From assembly GCF_018613235.1 (NCBI RefSeq), contig NZ_JAGGQP010000029.1, positions 124,001 through 188,000 on the forward strand: a stretch of DNA of 64,000 nt. The letters run 5' to 3'. The DNA comes from Bacillus sp. ISL-41. GTDB taxonomy: Bacteria > Bacillota > Bacilli > Bacillales > Cytobacillaceae. Below the pieces are notes generated by a model, which was not told the origin of the DNA, made no database searches, and worked only from the letters and a program-made list of their open reading frames with translations. Position numbers and translations under genes: made by a program. Below are positions 47,394 through 55,462 of this stretch, one piece after another (position 1 is the first letter of the stretch; every line of letters begins with the position of its first letter).

Positions 47394-48275
47394 TTGATCG
47401 AGAAAACGATCAGAAAACATCAGTTGAATAAAGCTGTTTCCTACCTTTGCGAACTGGCAGGTGTCAGTAGAAGTGGCTACTATGATTGGCTTAAGGCTGC
47501 ACCATTACGGGCACAACGTGACGAGCAGGATGAATTGGATATAGTCATCATCCAAGAAATATTCAAAAGCAAAAAAGAAAAAGTAGGTGCCCTCCAAATT
47601 AAAATGATCATGGAGAATGATTATTCAGCTGTAATGAATCACAAGAAGATTAGGCGTTTAATGACAAAATATAATCTTGTAACTAAGATCAGGAAAGCCA
47701 ATCCATATCGTAAGATGGCCAAGGCAACCCAGGAACATCGAACCTGCCCTAACCTTCTTAACCGTGAATTCAATCAGGAAGTACCAGGAAAAGTTCTGCT
47801 TACTGACATTACTTATCTCTATTATGGAAAGGGCCAAAAAGCATATTTATCCTGCGTAAAGGACGGGGCTACAAAAGAAATTCTTGCCTACTACCTTTCC
47901 ACGTCTTTAGAGATGGATATCGTTTATAAGACATTAAAAAGGTTAAAGGCAGCTGTTGGCAACGATTTTCATCCAGAGGCCATGTTGCATTCTGACCAAG
48001 GAATGCACTACACGCATCCTCTATTCCAAAGCAAAGTGAAAAAGCTTGGCTTAACTCAATCGATGTCCCGAAAGGGAAACTGTTGGGATAACGCGCCAAT
48101 GGAAAGTTTCTTTGGACATTTTAAAGATTTGGCAGAGTATAAATCACTGGATAACATTAAGGATGTAAAGAAAGAAGTAGATCGTGTAATCGAAGAATAT
48201 AATCATCATCGATATCAATGGGGCTTAAGCAAAATGACCCCGGTACAATACCGGGGCCACTTATTGGCTGCATAG
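47394..48275 (+). CDS. IS3-family transposase OrfB (catalytic, DDE)
   Basis: Catalytic integrase-like part with the DDE triad in LLTDITY, HSDQGMHY and NAPMESFFGHFK. The frame is open upstream from the A6G slippery site at 47322 (KKAGRARKAGVEEETI...), so the natural product is an OrfAB fusion made by programmed -1 frameshifting rather than a protein started near 47394. Neither frame shows internal stops. Confidence 0.92.
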   Translation: MIEKTIRKHQLNKAVSYLCELAGVSRSGYYDWLKAAPLRAQRDEQDELDIVIIQEIFKSKKEKVGALQIKMIMENDYSAVMNHKKIRRLMTKYNLVTKIRKANPYRKMAKATQEHRTCPNLLNREFNQEVPGKVLLTDITYLYYGKGQKAYLSCVKDGATKEILAYYLSTSLEMDIVYKTLKRLKAAVGNDFHPEAMLHSDQGMHYTHPLFQSKVKKLGLTQSMSRKGNCWDNAPMESFFGHFKDLAEYKSLDNIKDVKKEVDRVIEEYNHHRYQWGLSKMTPVQYRGHLLAA

Positions 48276-48338
48276 GCGCTTTTTTTAAACTGTCCGTAAA
48301 CGGGGGCACAGTTCATTTCTTAAAATAAGGGTCTTTTT

Positions 48339-48460
48339 TCCGGTTATTTAATCCAAATCGGTGGATTTTTTCAAATTTTTATTAGTTAACCGGAATATCT
48401 CCGCTAATTTCTGCTTCATAAGCGTCATCTATATACAATAGCCGGAAATTCTCGGTTATG
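48339..48460 (+). repeat. Degenerate CGGAA-TCTCCG intergenic motifs (family C)
   Basis: ACCGGAATATCTCCGCTAAT (48389) and GCCGGAAATTCTCGGTTAT (48441) share an imperfect dyad. A related ACGGAAAAATTCCGCTTAA lies at 46805, left of the IS. The copies suggest a single older repeat tract later split by the IS. Spacing is irregular, so this family is less certain than A and B. Otherwise 48316-48566 holds only a terminator. Confidence 0.4.
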
Positions 48461-48512
48461 AATTCTTATACCTACATCAAAATCAACAATGGGGCATAAC
48501 AGAGCTTTTCAA

Positions 48513-48543
48513 TAAAAAAAGCATAGGCTCTGCTGCCTATGCT
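48513..48543 (-). terminator. Terminator after nitrite/sulfite-reductase-like gene
   Basis: Minus-strand AGCATAGGC-AGCAGA-GCCTATGCT followed by TTTTTTT. Confidence 0.9.
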
Positions 48544-48566
48544 AATTGCCTTCAGGATAATATTCC

Positions 48567-49193
48567 TTATTTTATAAGTTCAATTAACTCGGCTTTGCCA
48601 AACCGGTTGATGAATTTATGCATTTGCTCGCGCTTTCTTCCTTGCTCACTATAGATTTCGATCAATCTGTCTACCTTTTGATAAAGTTCGTCAGGTGTCA
48701 GCTGTTCGAATAACAGGGTTCCAGCCGCAGCATCCTGGCCCTTTGATTTTCCGCCAGCATACAGGCTGTAGCCGTCTTTCACTTTCATGATCCCGATATC
48801 GTTGATCAGCGGCTCTCCGCAGCCAACCGGGCAGCCGGTATAGGCTGGTTTCAGGGTAAAAGGAACAGGTTTGCCAGCAATCCTTTTGTTGAGTTGTATT
48901 GCGACCGGCATCCCTTCCTCCTCGGCTCCTTTGCAGAAGTTGCAGGTGCGCAGACTTTTCACGAAGCTTCCGACCGGATAACAGCTGAGCCCCGCCTGTT
49001 CAAATTCAGCTATTGCCGCATCTTTCCTGCTTTCAGGGATTTCGATATACAACTGCTGAAACGTTGTCAGCTCAAGCTCCTGGTCTTCATCCAGATATCT
49101 CGCCAGGACGAGAAGCTGTTTGGCGTTCAGCTTGGAGCCAAAATTTATGCCGCCGTTAACTGCCAGCTTAATTGTTTTTTCTGTTGCTTCCAA
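48567..49193 (-). CDS. Stand-alone nitrite/sulfite reductase-like domain protein
   Basis: A 208-aa protein with one ferredoxin-like half-domain (residues ~1-75) and one siroheme/4Fe-4S domain. The cysteines TCNFCKG and GCPVGCGEP (CxxC plus CxxxC) would ligate the cluster. Full assimilatory reductases have two such repeats and exceed 500 aa, so this is a half-size protein. There is no partner subunit, flavoprotein or siroheme gene nearby. It may be an electron-transfer or siroheme-linked accessory protein; activity is not predictable. Confidence 0.7.
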   Translation of the reverse strand: MEATEKTIKLAVNGGINFGSKLNAKQLLVLARYLDEDQELELTTFQQLYIEIPESRKDAAIAEFEQAGLSCYPVGSFVKSLRTCNFCKGAEEEGMPVAIQLNKRIAGKPVPFTLKPAYTGCPVGCGEPLINDIGIMKVKDGYSLYAGGKSKGQDAAAGTLLFEQLTPDELYQKVDRLIEIYSEQGRKREQMHKFINRFGKAELIELIK

Positions 49194-49293
49194 TTACATT
49201 CATTCCTCCTTCACCGTTTTTGGGAATAAATTTATATCCATCATACCGTGAAAAAGTGGAGAATGTGTGGATTTTTTTTAAAGGACGATGTTA

Positions 49294-50352
49294 TCAGTCC
49301 ATTACAGTTATGCCATTAGGTATTTCCCCGACGCCAATCGTTTCTACGGTCTTGCTGTCAAGATCGATGATGCTGACCGTGTTGTCAAACATATTGGTTA
49401 CATAGGCGAACTTCCCGTCTCCGCTTACAGTTACACCATGCGCCCCATTCCCTGTCTTGATCTCATCGACAACCGCCTTCGTCTCCAGGTCTACTATTGT
49501 CATTGAATTTGACGGTGATTCCTCGGTCCCCTGATTGGCGACATACGCATATTTGTCATCCGGCCCTATATAGACCTGTGCTGGACCTGTTCCAACTTCT
49601 ACCTTGACCACTTGCTTCGTTTCCAGATCAACTACGGCCAGTGCATTTTCTGAGAAAAGGGTTACCGCCAGGGTCTTCCCGTCCTTAGTAACTCCTGTTG
49701 TAACAGGTGTATTGCCTGTTTTAATCCTTTCTTCTTTGAAAGTTTCGAGATTAATCGCACTTACTGTATCCTCACCCATATTGGCGATATAGGCAATTTT
49801 GCTGTCCGCTGAAACCCTGAATCCATGGGGGCCATTGCCCGTTGGAATAGTTTTGACCACTTCATATGTTTTGGCCTCAATGACTGAAACTGTGTCATCT
49901 TCGTTATTCGTGACGAGTACGTATTTCCCTTCTCCTGTGTACACAACATGTGCAGGATGGTTCCCTACTTCCACTTCTTTTAAAAGGTCATTTGTAAAGG
50001 CATCATAGAATAATACTTTTCCTGCAGCTTCTTCTCCGTGACCGCCGTGTCCGTGCCCGGTCTCCGGAACAAGAGTGGCCGCAACCACTTTGCCGTCAGG
50101 CGACAACTGGATATTGTGGACCACTCCATCAGCCTGGATGGTTTCAGTGATTTTATTGTCTTTTACACTGATCTTGCTGATGGTCCCGCCCTCATTTGCG
50201 GTAAAATAATATTTTTCTATCGTTTGTTCCTTTTTGGCCGCCTTTACTGCAGGCTTATTCTCAACCTTAGTAGCGGCATCCGATCCACACCCTGCCAGAA
50301 CAATGCCAATAGATGCAAATATACTAATCATTTTTACACTTAAACTACTCAT
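49294..50352 (-). CDS. YVTN-type beta-propeller lipoprotein
   Basis: A 352-aa exported lipoprotein: signal peptide with lipobox LAGC (Cys22), then a seven-bladed propeller. The blades show the repeated pattern YVTN/YVAN (KYVLVTNNEDDTVSVIE, KIAYIANMGEDTVSAIN, KFAYVTNMFDNTVSIID). Between early blades is an insertion with H100, H102 and H105 (TGHGHGGHGEE) that could bind a metal ion. Such proteins often act in surface binding or metal-linked processes; the function here is unknown. AGGAGG precedes the ATG. Confidence 0.85.
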   Translation of the reverse strand: MSSLSVKMISIFASIGIVLAGCGSDAATKVENKPAVKAAKKEQTIEKYYFTANEGGTISKISVKDNKITETIQADGVVHNIQLSPDGKVVAATLVPETGHGHGGHGEEAAGKVLFYDAFTNDLLKEVEVGNHPAHVVYTGEGKYVLVTNNEDDTVSVIEAKTYEVVKTIPTGNGPHGFRVSADSKIAYIANMGEDTVSAINLETFKEERIKTGNTPVTTGVTKDGKTLAVTLFSENALAVVDLETKQVVKVEVGTGPAQVYIGPDDKYAYVANQGTEESPSNSMTIVDLETKAVVDEIKTGNGAHGVTVSGDGKFAYVTNMFDNTVSIIDLDSKTVETIGVGEIPNGITVMD

Positions 50353-50583
50353 CTTGAGCCCTCCTTTATGGAAATCTACCGTTATGATAATCCGTTAATT
50401 CCTATTGGAAATGTTAACTTCATCACAAAATGAAGTATTTCGGTCAAAGGTTTAACAACTTTATGAAATCGATAAAATCTGCAAATCTGTTATGTAAAAT
50501 TTACTTTTTGTTTTTGCAGAGTTTCTCTCCTCTATGGCTAAGATAAGGTTAAATAGTTGAATTATCTTTCAGATACGTTAAAA

Positions 50584-50618
50584 TGATATCGGATTTCGTT
50601 ATTGGATTTCGATATCAA
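50584..50618. promoter_or_regulatory. Inverted repeat before padR-like gene
   Basis: TGATATCG and CGATATCA are perfect 8-bp arms separated by 19 bp, ending 18 bp before the regulator start. A candidate autoregulatory operator. Upstream, 50353-50583 shows no gene. Confidence 0.4.
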
Positions 50619-50636
50619 GGAAAGAAGGAATTTTTC

Positions 50637-50945
50637 ATGGAGGATAAGGTCCTCAGGAAACTTTTTCTCGGGTTCATCCAGATTCATATTTTGCATCATG
50701 CGAAGGAAGAGCCGATTTTCGGGCTATGGATGCTGGAGGAGCTTAAGGAGCATGGCTACACCATTAGCGCGGGCACCCTATACCCAATACTCCACAGTAT
50801 GGAATCGGATGGCCTCCTTTTTAAAGAAGAAAGAAATGTGGAGGGGAAAATCCGTAAATACTACCGGACAACAGACAAAGGCAACAGCGTGCTTAAGGAA
50901 GCCAGGGAAAAGGCTTATGAATTATTCAGGGAAATCAAGGATTAA
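50637..50945 (+). CDS. PadR-family transcriptional regulator
   Basis: A 102-aa winged-helix regulator of the PadR type: FLGFIQIHILHHAKEEPIFGLWMLEELKEHGY, then GTLYPILHSMESDGLL and the wing GKIRKYYRTTDKG. ATG at 50637 has AGAAGGAA upstream. An inverted repeat, TGATATCG...CGATATCA (50584-50618), lies just before the gene and may be its operator. It lies 50 bp upstream of the FetAB-like transporter and chrA, its likely targets. Confidence 0.88.
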   Translation: MEDKVLRKLFLGFIQIHILHHAKEEPIFGLWMLEELKEHGYTISAGTLYPILHSMESDGLLFKEERNVEGKIRKYYRTTDKGNSVLKEAREKAYELFREIKD

Positions 50946-50995
50946 GTAAGTTTGAAGCGGTTTGAGTTAACCACGATTCATGGGAGGGACGCAGT

Positions 50996-51631
50996 TTGTT
51001 TGAACTTAAGAATGTACAAGTGGACGGAATCATTCTTATCGATGAGTTAACCATTCCATCCAATCAATTCACCTGTATCGTCGGACCAAGCGGCAGCGGA
51101 AAATCGACGCTCTTGAGATTATTGAACGATCTGTCGAACCCGGATGATGGAGAAATTCTTTTTAAAAGTAAATCCATCAGCAACTTGGATCCCCTGCAAC
51201 TCAGGAGAACCGTCGTCATGGTTTCGCAGGCGCCGGTCATTTTTGATGGTAGCATTGAAGACAACCTGCAGATTGGCCGTTCTTTTTCCGAAAAAGAGCC
51301 GGCCAGTGCGAAGGAAATGGAAGGAATGCTGCAATTGTTTCTGCTTGATAAAAGATTGGATGAAGAAGCGGACCACCTTTCTGGTGGAGAAAAGCAGCGG
51401 CTTTCCTGGGCACGGGCGATGCTGCTTAATCCTGAAGTGTTTTTGCTGGACGAGCCGACCTCTGCGCTGGATGAGGATACAGCCCGTACAGTGTTAACGA
51501 GATTTTATGATTATGCTAAAAGTAATTTAAAAACAGTCATCATGATCACCCATTCGAAAGAACTTGCGGGCCTTGTCGCGGAGAATACAATTGACATGTC
51601 GCAATATTCAATTGAGAGCGGGGTGAGCTGA
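50996..51631 (+). CDS. ABC transporter ATP-binding protein (FetA/YbbL-like)
   Basis: A 211-aa ATPase with Walker A GPSGSGKST, Q-loop VSQAP, signature LSGGEKQRLSWARAM, Walker B VFLLDEPTSALD and H-loop ITHS. It pairs with the UPF0014-type permease that follows by a one-base overlap. In E. coli the FetAB pair exports iron; metal export here is inferred from the pairing only. The start is TTG with GGGAGGGA upstream. Confidence 0.88.
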   Translation: MFELKNVQVDGIILIDELTIPSNQFTCIVGPSGSGKSTLLRLLNDLSNPDDGEILFKSKSISNLDPLQLRRTVVMVSQAPVIFDGSIEDNLQIGRSFSEKEPASAKEMEGMLQLFLLDKRLDEEADHLSGGEKQRLSWARAMLLNPEVFLLDEPTSALDEDTARTVLTRFYDYAKSNLKTVIMITHSKELAGLVAENTIDMSQYSIESGVS

Positions 51632-52425
51632 TGGACGATGTAATGGATTTATCCTTTCTGCAGCTTGCAGCAGCATATATTTTCATCCTGATTTTGATCG
51701 TCATTGTCAGGGTCCGCGGGATTCCGCGAGAGAGAGAAATCCTGCTGGCGACCGTGCGCATGTCCCTCCAGCTGGTCCTGGTCGGGTATCTGCTCGTCTA
51801 TCTTTTTGATAATCCGAATCCCTTTTATACGTTAGTGATCATTGCCATCATGCAGATCTTTGCGATTTATAATGTTTACAAACGGACAAAGCATCCTCTT
51901 GGCGGGGCGATGAAAAAGCATATTGCCTTTGCGATGGCAATTGGCATCCTGACGAGTCTGTTCTTTTTCATTCTCATTGTCCTGGATGTGACTCCTTGGT
52001 ACGAGCCGCGTTATTTCATCCCGATTGCCGGGATGATCATCGGGAACTCGATGACAGGTGTTTCGCTCGGAGTAAACAACTTGATATCAGGATTCGCGGC
52101 GAACAAAGCACAAATCGAGGGGGCTCTGATGCTTGGGGCAACTCCGAAGCAGGCAGCCAAAAAAGTGGTCAACCAGGCCTTTGACGCCGCGATGCTTCCG
52201 ACGATTAACTCGATGGTGGGCATGGGGATCATTTTCCTCCCCGGAATGATGACTGGCCAAATACTATCTGGCACCTCCCCCATCGTTGCCGTGGAATACC
52301 AGATCGCGATCATGCTCGGAATCGTCGGCAGCGTGTCACTGACGGTGATTCTATATTTGCAGCTGGCCTATAAATCGTTCTTCAATGAACGACTACAATT
52401 AGTTATGAAGGAGAAAAAGAAATGA
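51631..52425 (+). CDS. UPF0014 ABC-type permease (FetB/YbbM-like)
   Basis: A 264-aa integral membrane protein with about seven segments. The conserved UPF0014 core FIPIAGMIIGNSMTGVSLGVNNL and LMLGATPKQAAKKVVNQAFDAAMLPTINSMVGMGI is clear. It forms a transporter with the preceding ATPase. It overlaps the chrA start by 4 bp, so the three genes probably share a transcript. Confidence 0.9.
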   Translation: MDDVMDLSFLQLAAAYIFILILIVIVRVRGIPREREILLATVRMSLQLVLVGYLLVYLFDNPNPFYTLVIIAIMQIFAIYNVYKRTKHPLGGAMKKHIAFAMAIGILTSLFFFILIVLDVTPWYEPRYFIPIAGMIIGNSMTGVSLGVNNLISGFAANKAQIEGALMLGATPKQAAKKVVNQAFDAAMLPTINSMVGMGIIFLPGMMTGQILSGTSPIVAVEYQIAIMLGIVGSVSLTVILYLQLAYKSFFNERLQLVMKEKKK

Positions 52426-53615
52426 CAGAAAAGAGAAGTGTTACTTTCCAGTCGCTGCTGGAAATTCTGATGGTTTCCACCAGGCTCGGCCTGACATCAT
52501 TCGGCGGGCCTGTTGCCCACCTTGGCTACTTCCATGAAGAGTATGTCCGCCGCAGGAAGTGGATGGATGAAAAAAGCTACGCGGATTTGGTGGCATTATG
52601 CCAGTTTCTCCCCGGCCCCGCAAGCAGCCAGGTCGGTATCGGCGTTGGTTTGATGCGCGGCGGATTGCTCGGTGGATTGTTCGCATTCCTTGGATTCACG
52701 CTGCCTTCCGTTTTGGCACTGATTATTTTTGCGATTATTTTACAGGAATTTGATGTTGGCGATGCAGGCTGGATCCACGGCTTAAAAATTGTCGCTGTAG
52801 CAGTAGTGGCCCACGCGATCCTCGGAATGGCGCAGAAACTGACTCCCGACCTGCCGCGAAAGACGATTGCATTATTTGCACTCGCTGCAACGCTGCTCTG
52901 GCAGACCGCGTTCACGCAAATCGGAGTTATTGTCGTCGCAGGCATTTTAGGATACGTTCTATTCAAGTCCCATAATGCCGCAGAGGATGACAGGATGACT
53001 TTTGCACTTTCCAAGTCGGTGGGCTATATCAGTCTTGCTTTGTTTTTCGGCTTGCTGATCCTCCTGCCGATTTTACGAGAGGCAACTTCATTGAACTGGA
53101 TCGCGATGTTCGACAGCTTTTACCGTTCCGGCTCGCTCGTGTTTGGCGGCGGCCATGTTGTCCTGCCATTGCTTGAACGTGAATTCGTTCCGACAGGCTG
53201 GCTGAGCGAGGAAGCCTTCCTTGCTGGTTATGGTGCGGCCCAGGCTGTTCCTGGTCCATTGTTCACATTCGCTGCCTATATCGGGGCGATGATTAACGGC
53301 TGGCAGGGCGGATTGCTTGCGACAGCGGCGATCTTTTTGCCGGCGTTCCTGCTGATTCTTGGTACTCTGCCTTTCTGGGACGCGTTAAGGAGAAACAGCA
53401 AGATTAGCCGAGCGCTAATGGGCGTTAATGCAGCCGTTGTCGGAATCCTGATCGCCGCGTTCTACCACCCAATCTGGACGAGTTCAATCCTTGAGCCAAT
53501 TGATTTTGTGTTCGCGGCCGTGCTGTTCAGCATGCTTGTGTATTGGAAGCTTGCGCCTTGGATTGTTGTTGTTACAGGAGCGCTTGGCGGATTGCTTTTA
53601 TCGATGATTTTCTAA
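52422..53615 (+). CDS. chrA: Chromate transporter ChrA
   Basis: Chromate ion transporter of the long (two-domain) type, 397 aa with about ten to twelve membrane segments. Both halves carry the family repeats: FGGPVAHLGYFHEEYVRRRKW with CQFLPGPASSQVGIGVG, then FGGGHVVLPLLEREFVP with GYGAAQAVPGPLFTFAAYIG. The family confers chromate efflux; sulfate or other oxyanions are alternatives. It ends the padR-fetAB-chrA group. Confidence 0.9.
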   Translation: MTEKRSVTFQSLLEILMVSTRLGLTSFGGPVAHLGYFHEEYVRRRKWMDEKSYADLVALCQFLPGPASSQVGIGVGLMRGGLLGGLFAFLGFTLPSVLALIIFAIILQEFDVGDAGWIHGLKIVAVAVVAHAILGMAQKLTPDLPRKTIALFALAATLLWQTAFTQIGVIVVAGILGYVLFKSHNAAEDDRMTFALSKSVGYISLALFFGLLILLPILREATSLNWIAMFDSFYRSGSLVFGGGHVVLPLLEREFVPTGWLSEEAFLAGYGAAQAVPGPLFTFAAYIGAMINGWQGGLLATAAIFLPAFLLILGTLPFWDALRRNSKISRALMGVNAAVVGILIAAFYHPIWTSSILEPIDFVFAAVLFSMLVYWKLAPWIVVVTGALGGLLLSMIF

Positions 53616-53622
53616 AATTAAA

Positions 53623-53684
53623 CGGGGCTGATGTTCGGTTTATTGCTATTTATTGAAGATTTCATTGATACAGCCCCTTTATCT
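53623..53684 (+). terminator. Possible chrA terminator
   Basis: GGGGCTG and CAGCCCC flank a ~45-nt AT-rich loop and are followed by TTTAT. The long loop makes this a weak prediction. Confidence 0.4.
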
Positions 53685-53714
53685 CGCCTAATTTTTCCAA
53701 TAAAGTTGTTTTGT

Positions 53715-53826
53715 TTGGCGTAAATCAGATTTTATCGACCACATTTTTGAATATATCGACGGATTTTTGAATATATCGACCACTTTTACAGATATATCGA
53801 CCACTTTTTCGAATATATCGACCAAG
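53715..53826 (+). repeat. Family B 21-bp-period intergenic element, copy B3
   Basis: Start box TTGGCGTAAAT at 53715. Cores at 53735 (TCGACCAC), 53756 (TCGACGGATTTTT variant), 53776, 53797 and 53818 (TCGACC). Spacings are 21, 20, 21 and 21 bp, identical to B1. It lies between the convergent chrA and iadA genes. Confidence 0.9.
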
Positions 53827-53851
53827 TGGATCAAATACACATTCATAGAGT

Positions 53852-53882
53852 AAAAAGAACCTTGACCACGGTCAAGGTTCTT
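53852..53882 (-). terminator. iadA terminator
   Basis: AGAACCTTGACC and GGTCAAGGTTCT form a perfect 12-bp stem, followed on the minus strand by TTTTTAC. Confidence 0.9.
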
Positions 53883-53886
53883 CTAA

Positions 53887-55050
53887 TTATTCAAATGTCC
53901 CTTTTACAACTGGAAGCTTATTCTCCACCATGACTTTCCCCATCGCAATGACAGTGTCAATCTCAAGACTGTCATCAAGCAGTACTAAATCTGCATCCCG
54001 GCCAGCCTCAATCCTGCCTTTTTGCGATAGTTTCAGGACTGCCGCAGGGTTTGCGGTAATGACACGGATGGCCGCTTCGAGCGGGATGCCCTCAGATAAA
54101 ACAGCATCCTGGACCGCCTCGAACAAAGAGGAAACCTGGCCGATCTGCAGACCAATCAATTCACCATTTTCATCAAAATCTGGCAGGCTCGCCTGTCCAT
54201 CGGAGGTGAAGGTGATTTGTCCGATCTCTACTCCTGCTTCAAGCATGCGTTTTAACCCAACGCTGCATTTTACCTCGCCTTCTTCAAGGAACTTCGGAAT
54301 CGAACTTGTTGTAAAATCAACCCAGCCGCCTTTCTTCGCATATTCAATGCCTGCTTCGAACAGATGGTGATTGCGGTTGATATGGGTCGGATAAAACTGC
54401 CTGATTGGGATATCGGTATGCTCTACAACTTCCTCAATCAGCTTCAAATGGTCATAGCTGTCGCCGACATGGACATTGACGATCCCAGCCTTTCCGGCAA
54501 GCATCCCGCCAATCCGTGCAGCCGAAGCGATCTTCGCCAATTCTTCAGCAGTCGGCTGCGATGAGCGATGGTCGGCAATCGCGATCTCCCCGGCGCCGAT
54601 GATTTTATCGATTAAAATGATATCGTCCTCGATTTTTCCGGTCAGCGTTTTGACCGGGACCTGATAGGAGCCTGTCTGAACATAGGTGGTGATCCCTTCT
54701 TCCTCAAGCGCCCTGGCCTTGGCAATCAGGTCGGGCATCGTCCGCGTCGTCCCATCGGTTCCGAGCACACCGACCAGGGTCGTGATGCCAGCGGTCGTTG
54801 CCTGTGTCAGCTGGATCTCCGGCGTCCTCGTGCGGAACCCGCCTTCCCCGCCTCCCCCAATCAGGTGGACATGGGAATCGATGAATCCCGGAACGATCTT
54901 CTTACCTGTCGCATCAATAACCTTCACGTATTTTTCAGGAAGCTCGATCCCCTCCTCTATGAACCCAATTTTCCGATCCACTATTAAAAAATCCTTTTTA
55001 CCAAGATAATCCGGGGCAAAAACCTCTCCATTTTTTATCAGCGTGAGCAT
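53887..55050 (-). CDS. iadA: Isoaspartyl dipeptidase
   Basis: Zinc amidohydrolase (387 aa) that cleaves beta-aspartyl dipeptides released from damaged proteins. Metal motifs are GFIDSHVHLIGGGGEGG (HxH) and VNVHVGDS, with PTHINRNHHLFE and the Asp in ITFTSDGQ. TTSSIPKFLEEG and the length fit the IadA family. It is monocistronic and convergent with chrA. Confidence 0.93.
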   Translation of the reverse strand: MLTLIKNGEVFAPDYLGKKDFLIVDRKIGFIEEGIELPEKYVKVIDATGKKIVPGFIDSHVHLIGGGGEGGFRTRTPEIQLTQATTAGITTLVGVLGTDGTTRTMPDLIAKARALEEEGITTYVQTGSYQVPVKTLTGKIEDDIILIDKIIGAGEIAIADHRSSQPTAEELAKIASAARIGGMLAGKAGIVNVHVGDSYDHLKLIEEVVEHTDIPIRQFYPTHINRNHHLFEAGIEYAKKGGWVDFTTSSIPKFLEEGEVKCSVGLKRMLEAGVEIGQITFTSDGQASLPDFDENGELIGLQIGQVSSLFEAVQDAVLSEGIPLEAAIRVITANPAAVLKLSQKGRIEAGRDADLVLLDDSLEIDTVIAMGKVMVENKLPVVKGTFE

Positions 55051-55110
55051 TTGAATTCCTCCATTTTTCGAACAATGTATCCTTATTATAAATTACAAAG
55101 ACAGAATCTC

Positions 55111-55139
55111 TTGACACTTTTTTATTATCATACTATAAT
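55111..55139 (+). promoter_or_regulatory. Consensus sigma-A promoter of the T-box leader
   Basis: TTGACA (55111-55116) and TATAAT (55134-55139), 17 bp apart, a perfect consensus. Transcription would start near 55146 and cover the whole leader. Confidence 0.85.
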
Positions 55140-55145
55140 TTCAAA

Positions 55146-55409
55146 AAAACATTTTAATAAGTTGAAGCGTTGAAGAGAGTCTTATTAAGCCGGTCTCCCT
55201 GTTAATAGAGAATCAGTGGTTGGTGGAAACTGATACAAAGGCCAGGTGAATTTCGTTCTTGGAGCTTTTCCTTTTTTTAAAAAAAAGGAACGGATTTGGC
55301 CGTTATCCAGTAACTTGAGCGGGAAGCAGCATGCTTCCAAATAGGGTGGTACCGCGTGTTCAGCCACGTCCCTATCCAGATTGATGGATAGAGGCGTGGC
55401 TTTTTATTT
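55146..55409 (+). ncRNA. T-box riboswitch (candidate Phe specifier)
   Basis: The leader contains a T-box (AATAGGGTGGTACCGCG at about 55340-55356) and, upstream, Stem I features: GTGGAAACTGAT and GGTGAATTTCGTTCTTGGAGC. The specifier loop after GTGAA gives UUU or UUC (55251-55254), both phenylalanine codons. The intrinsic terminator (stem AGCCACG..TATCC / GGATA..CGTGGCT, then TTTTTATTTT) ends near 55409. Uncharged tRNA would bind and prevent termination, turning on the downstream transporter. Confidence 0.9.
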
Positions 55410-55462
55410 TGCCGTGACATCAATCATCCAGCTGAAATAAAGAGAAAAAGGGAGAAATCATC

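Larger units (their letters stand above)
46844..48315 (+). mobile_element. IS3-family insertion sequence (1472 bp)
   Basis: Ends are imperfect terminal inverted repeats: TGAACTATACCCC at the left and the complement of GGGGGCACAGTTCA at the right, with GCGGACA/ACGGACA further in. TTT flanks both ends, a possible 3-bp target duplication. It encodes OrfA and OrfB with an A6G frameshift signal. All functional motifs are intact, so the element may be active. Confidence 0.9.
46833..48333. terminator. Intrinsic terminator split by the IS3 element
   Basis: Left flank GACCCTTGTTT (46833-46843) and right flank CTTAAAATAAGGGTC (48319-48333), followed by TTTTTT, rebuild an 11-bp stem (one G-U pair) with a 4-nt loop once the IS and one TTT target copy are removed. 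Confidence 0.75.

Noticed and set aside
47373-47394. Reading the IS as a frameshifted, dead transposase pseudogene
   Set aside because: The -1 shift occurs at a canonical A6G heptamer and both ORFs retain all motifs, as in active IS3-family elements.
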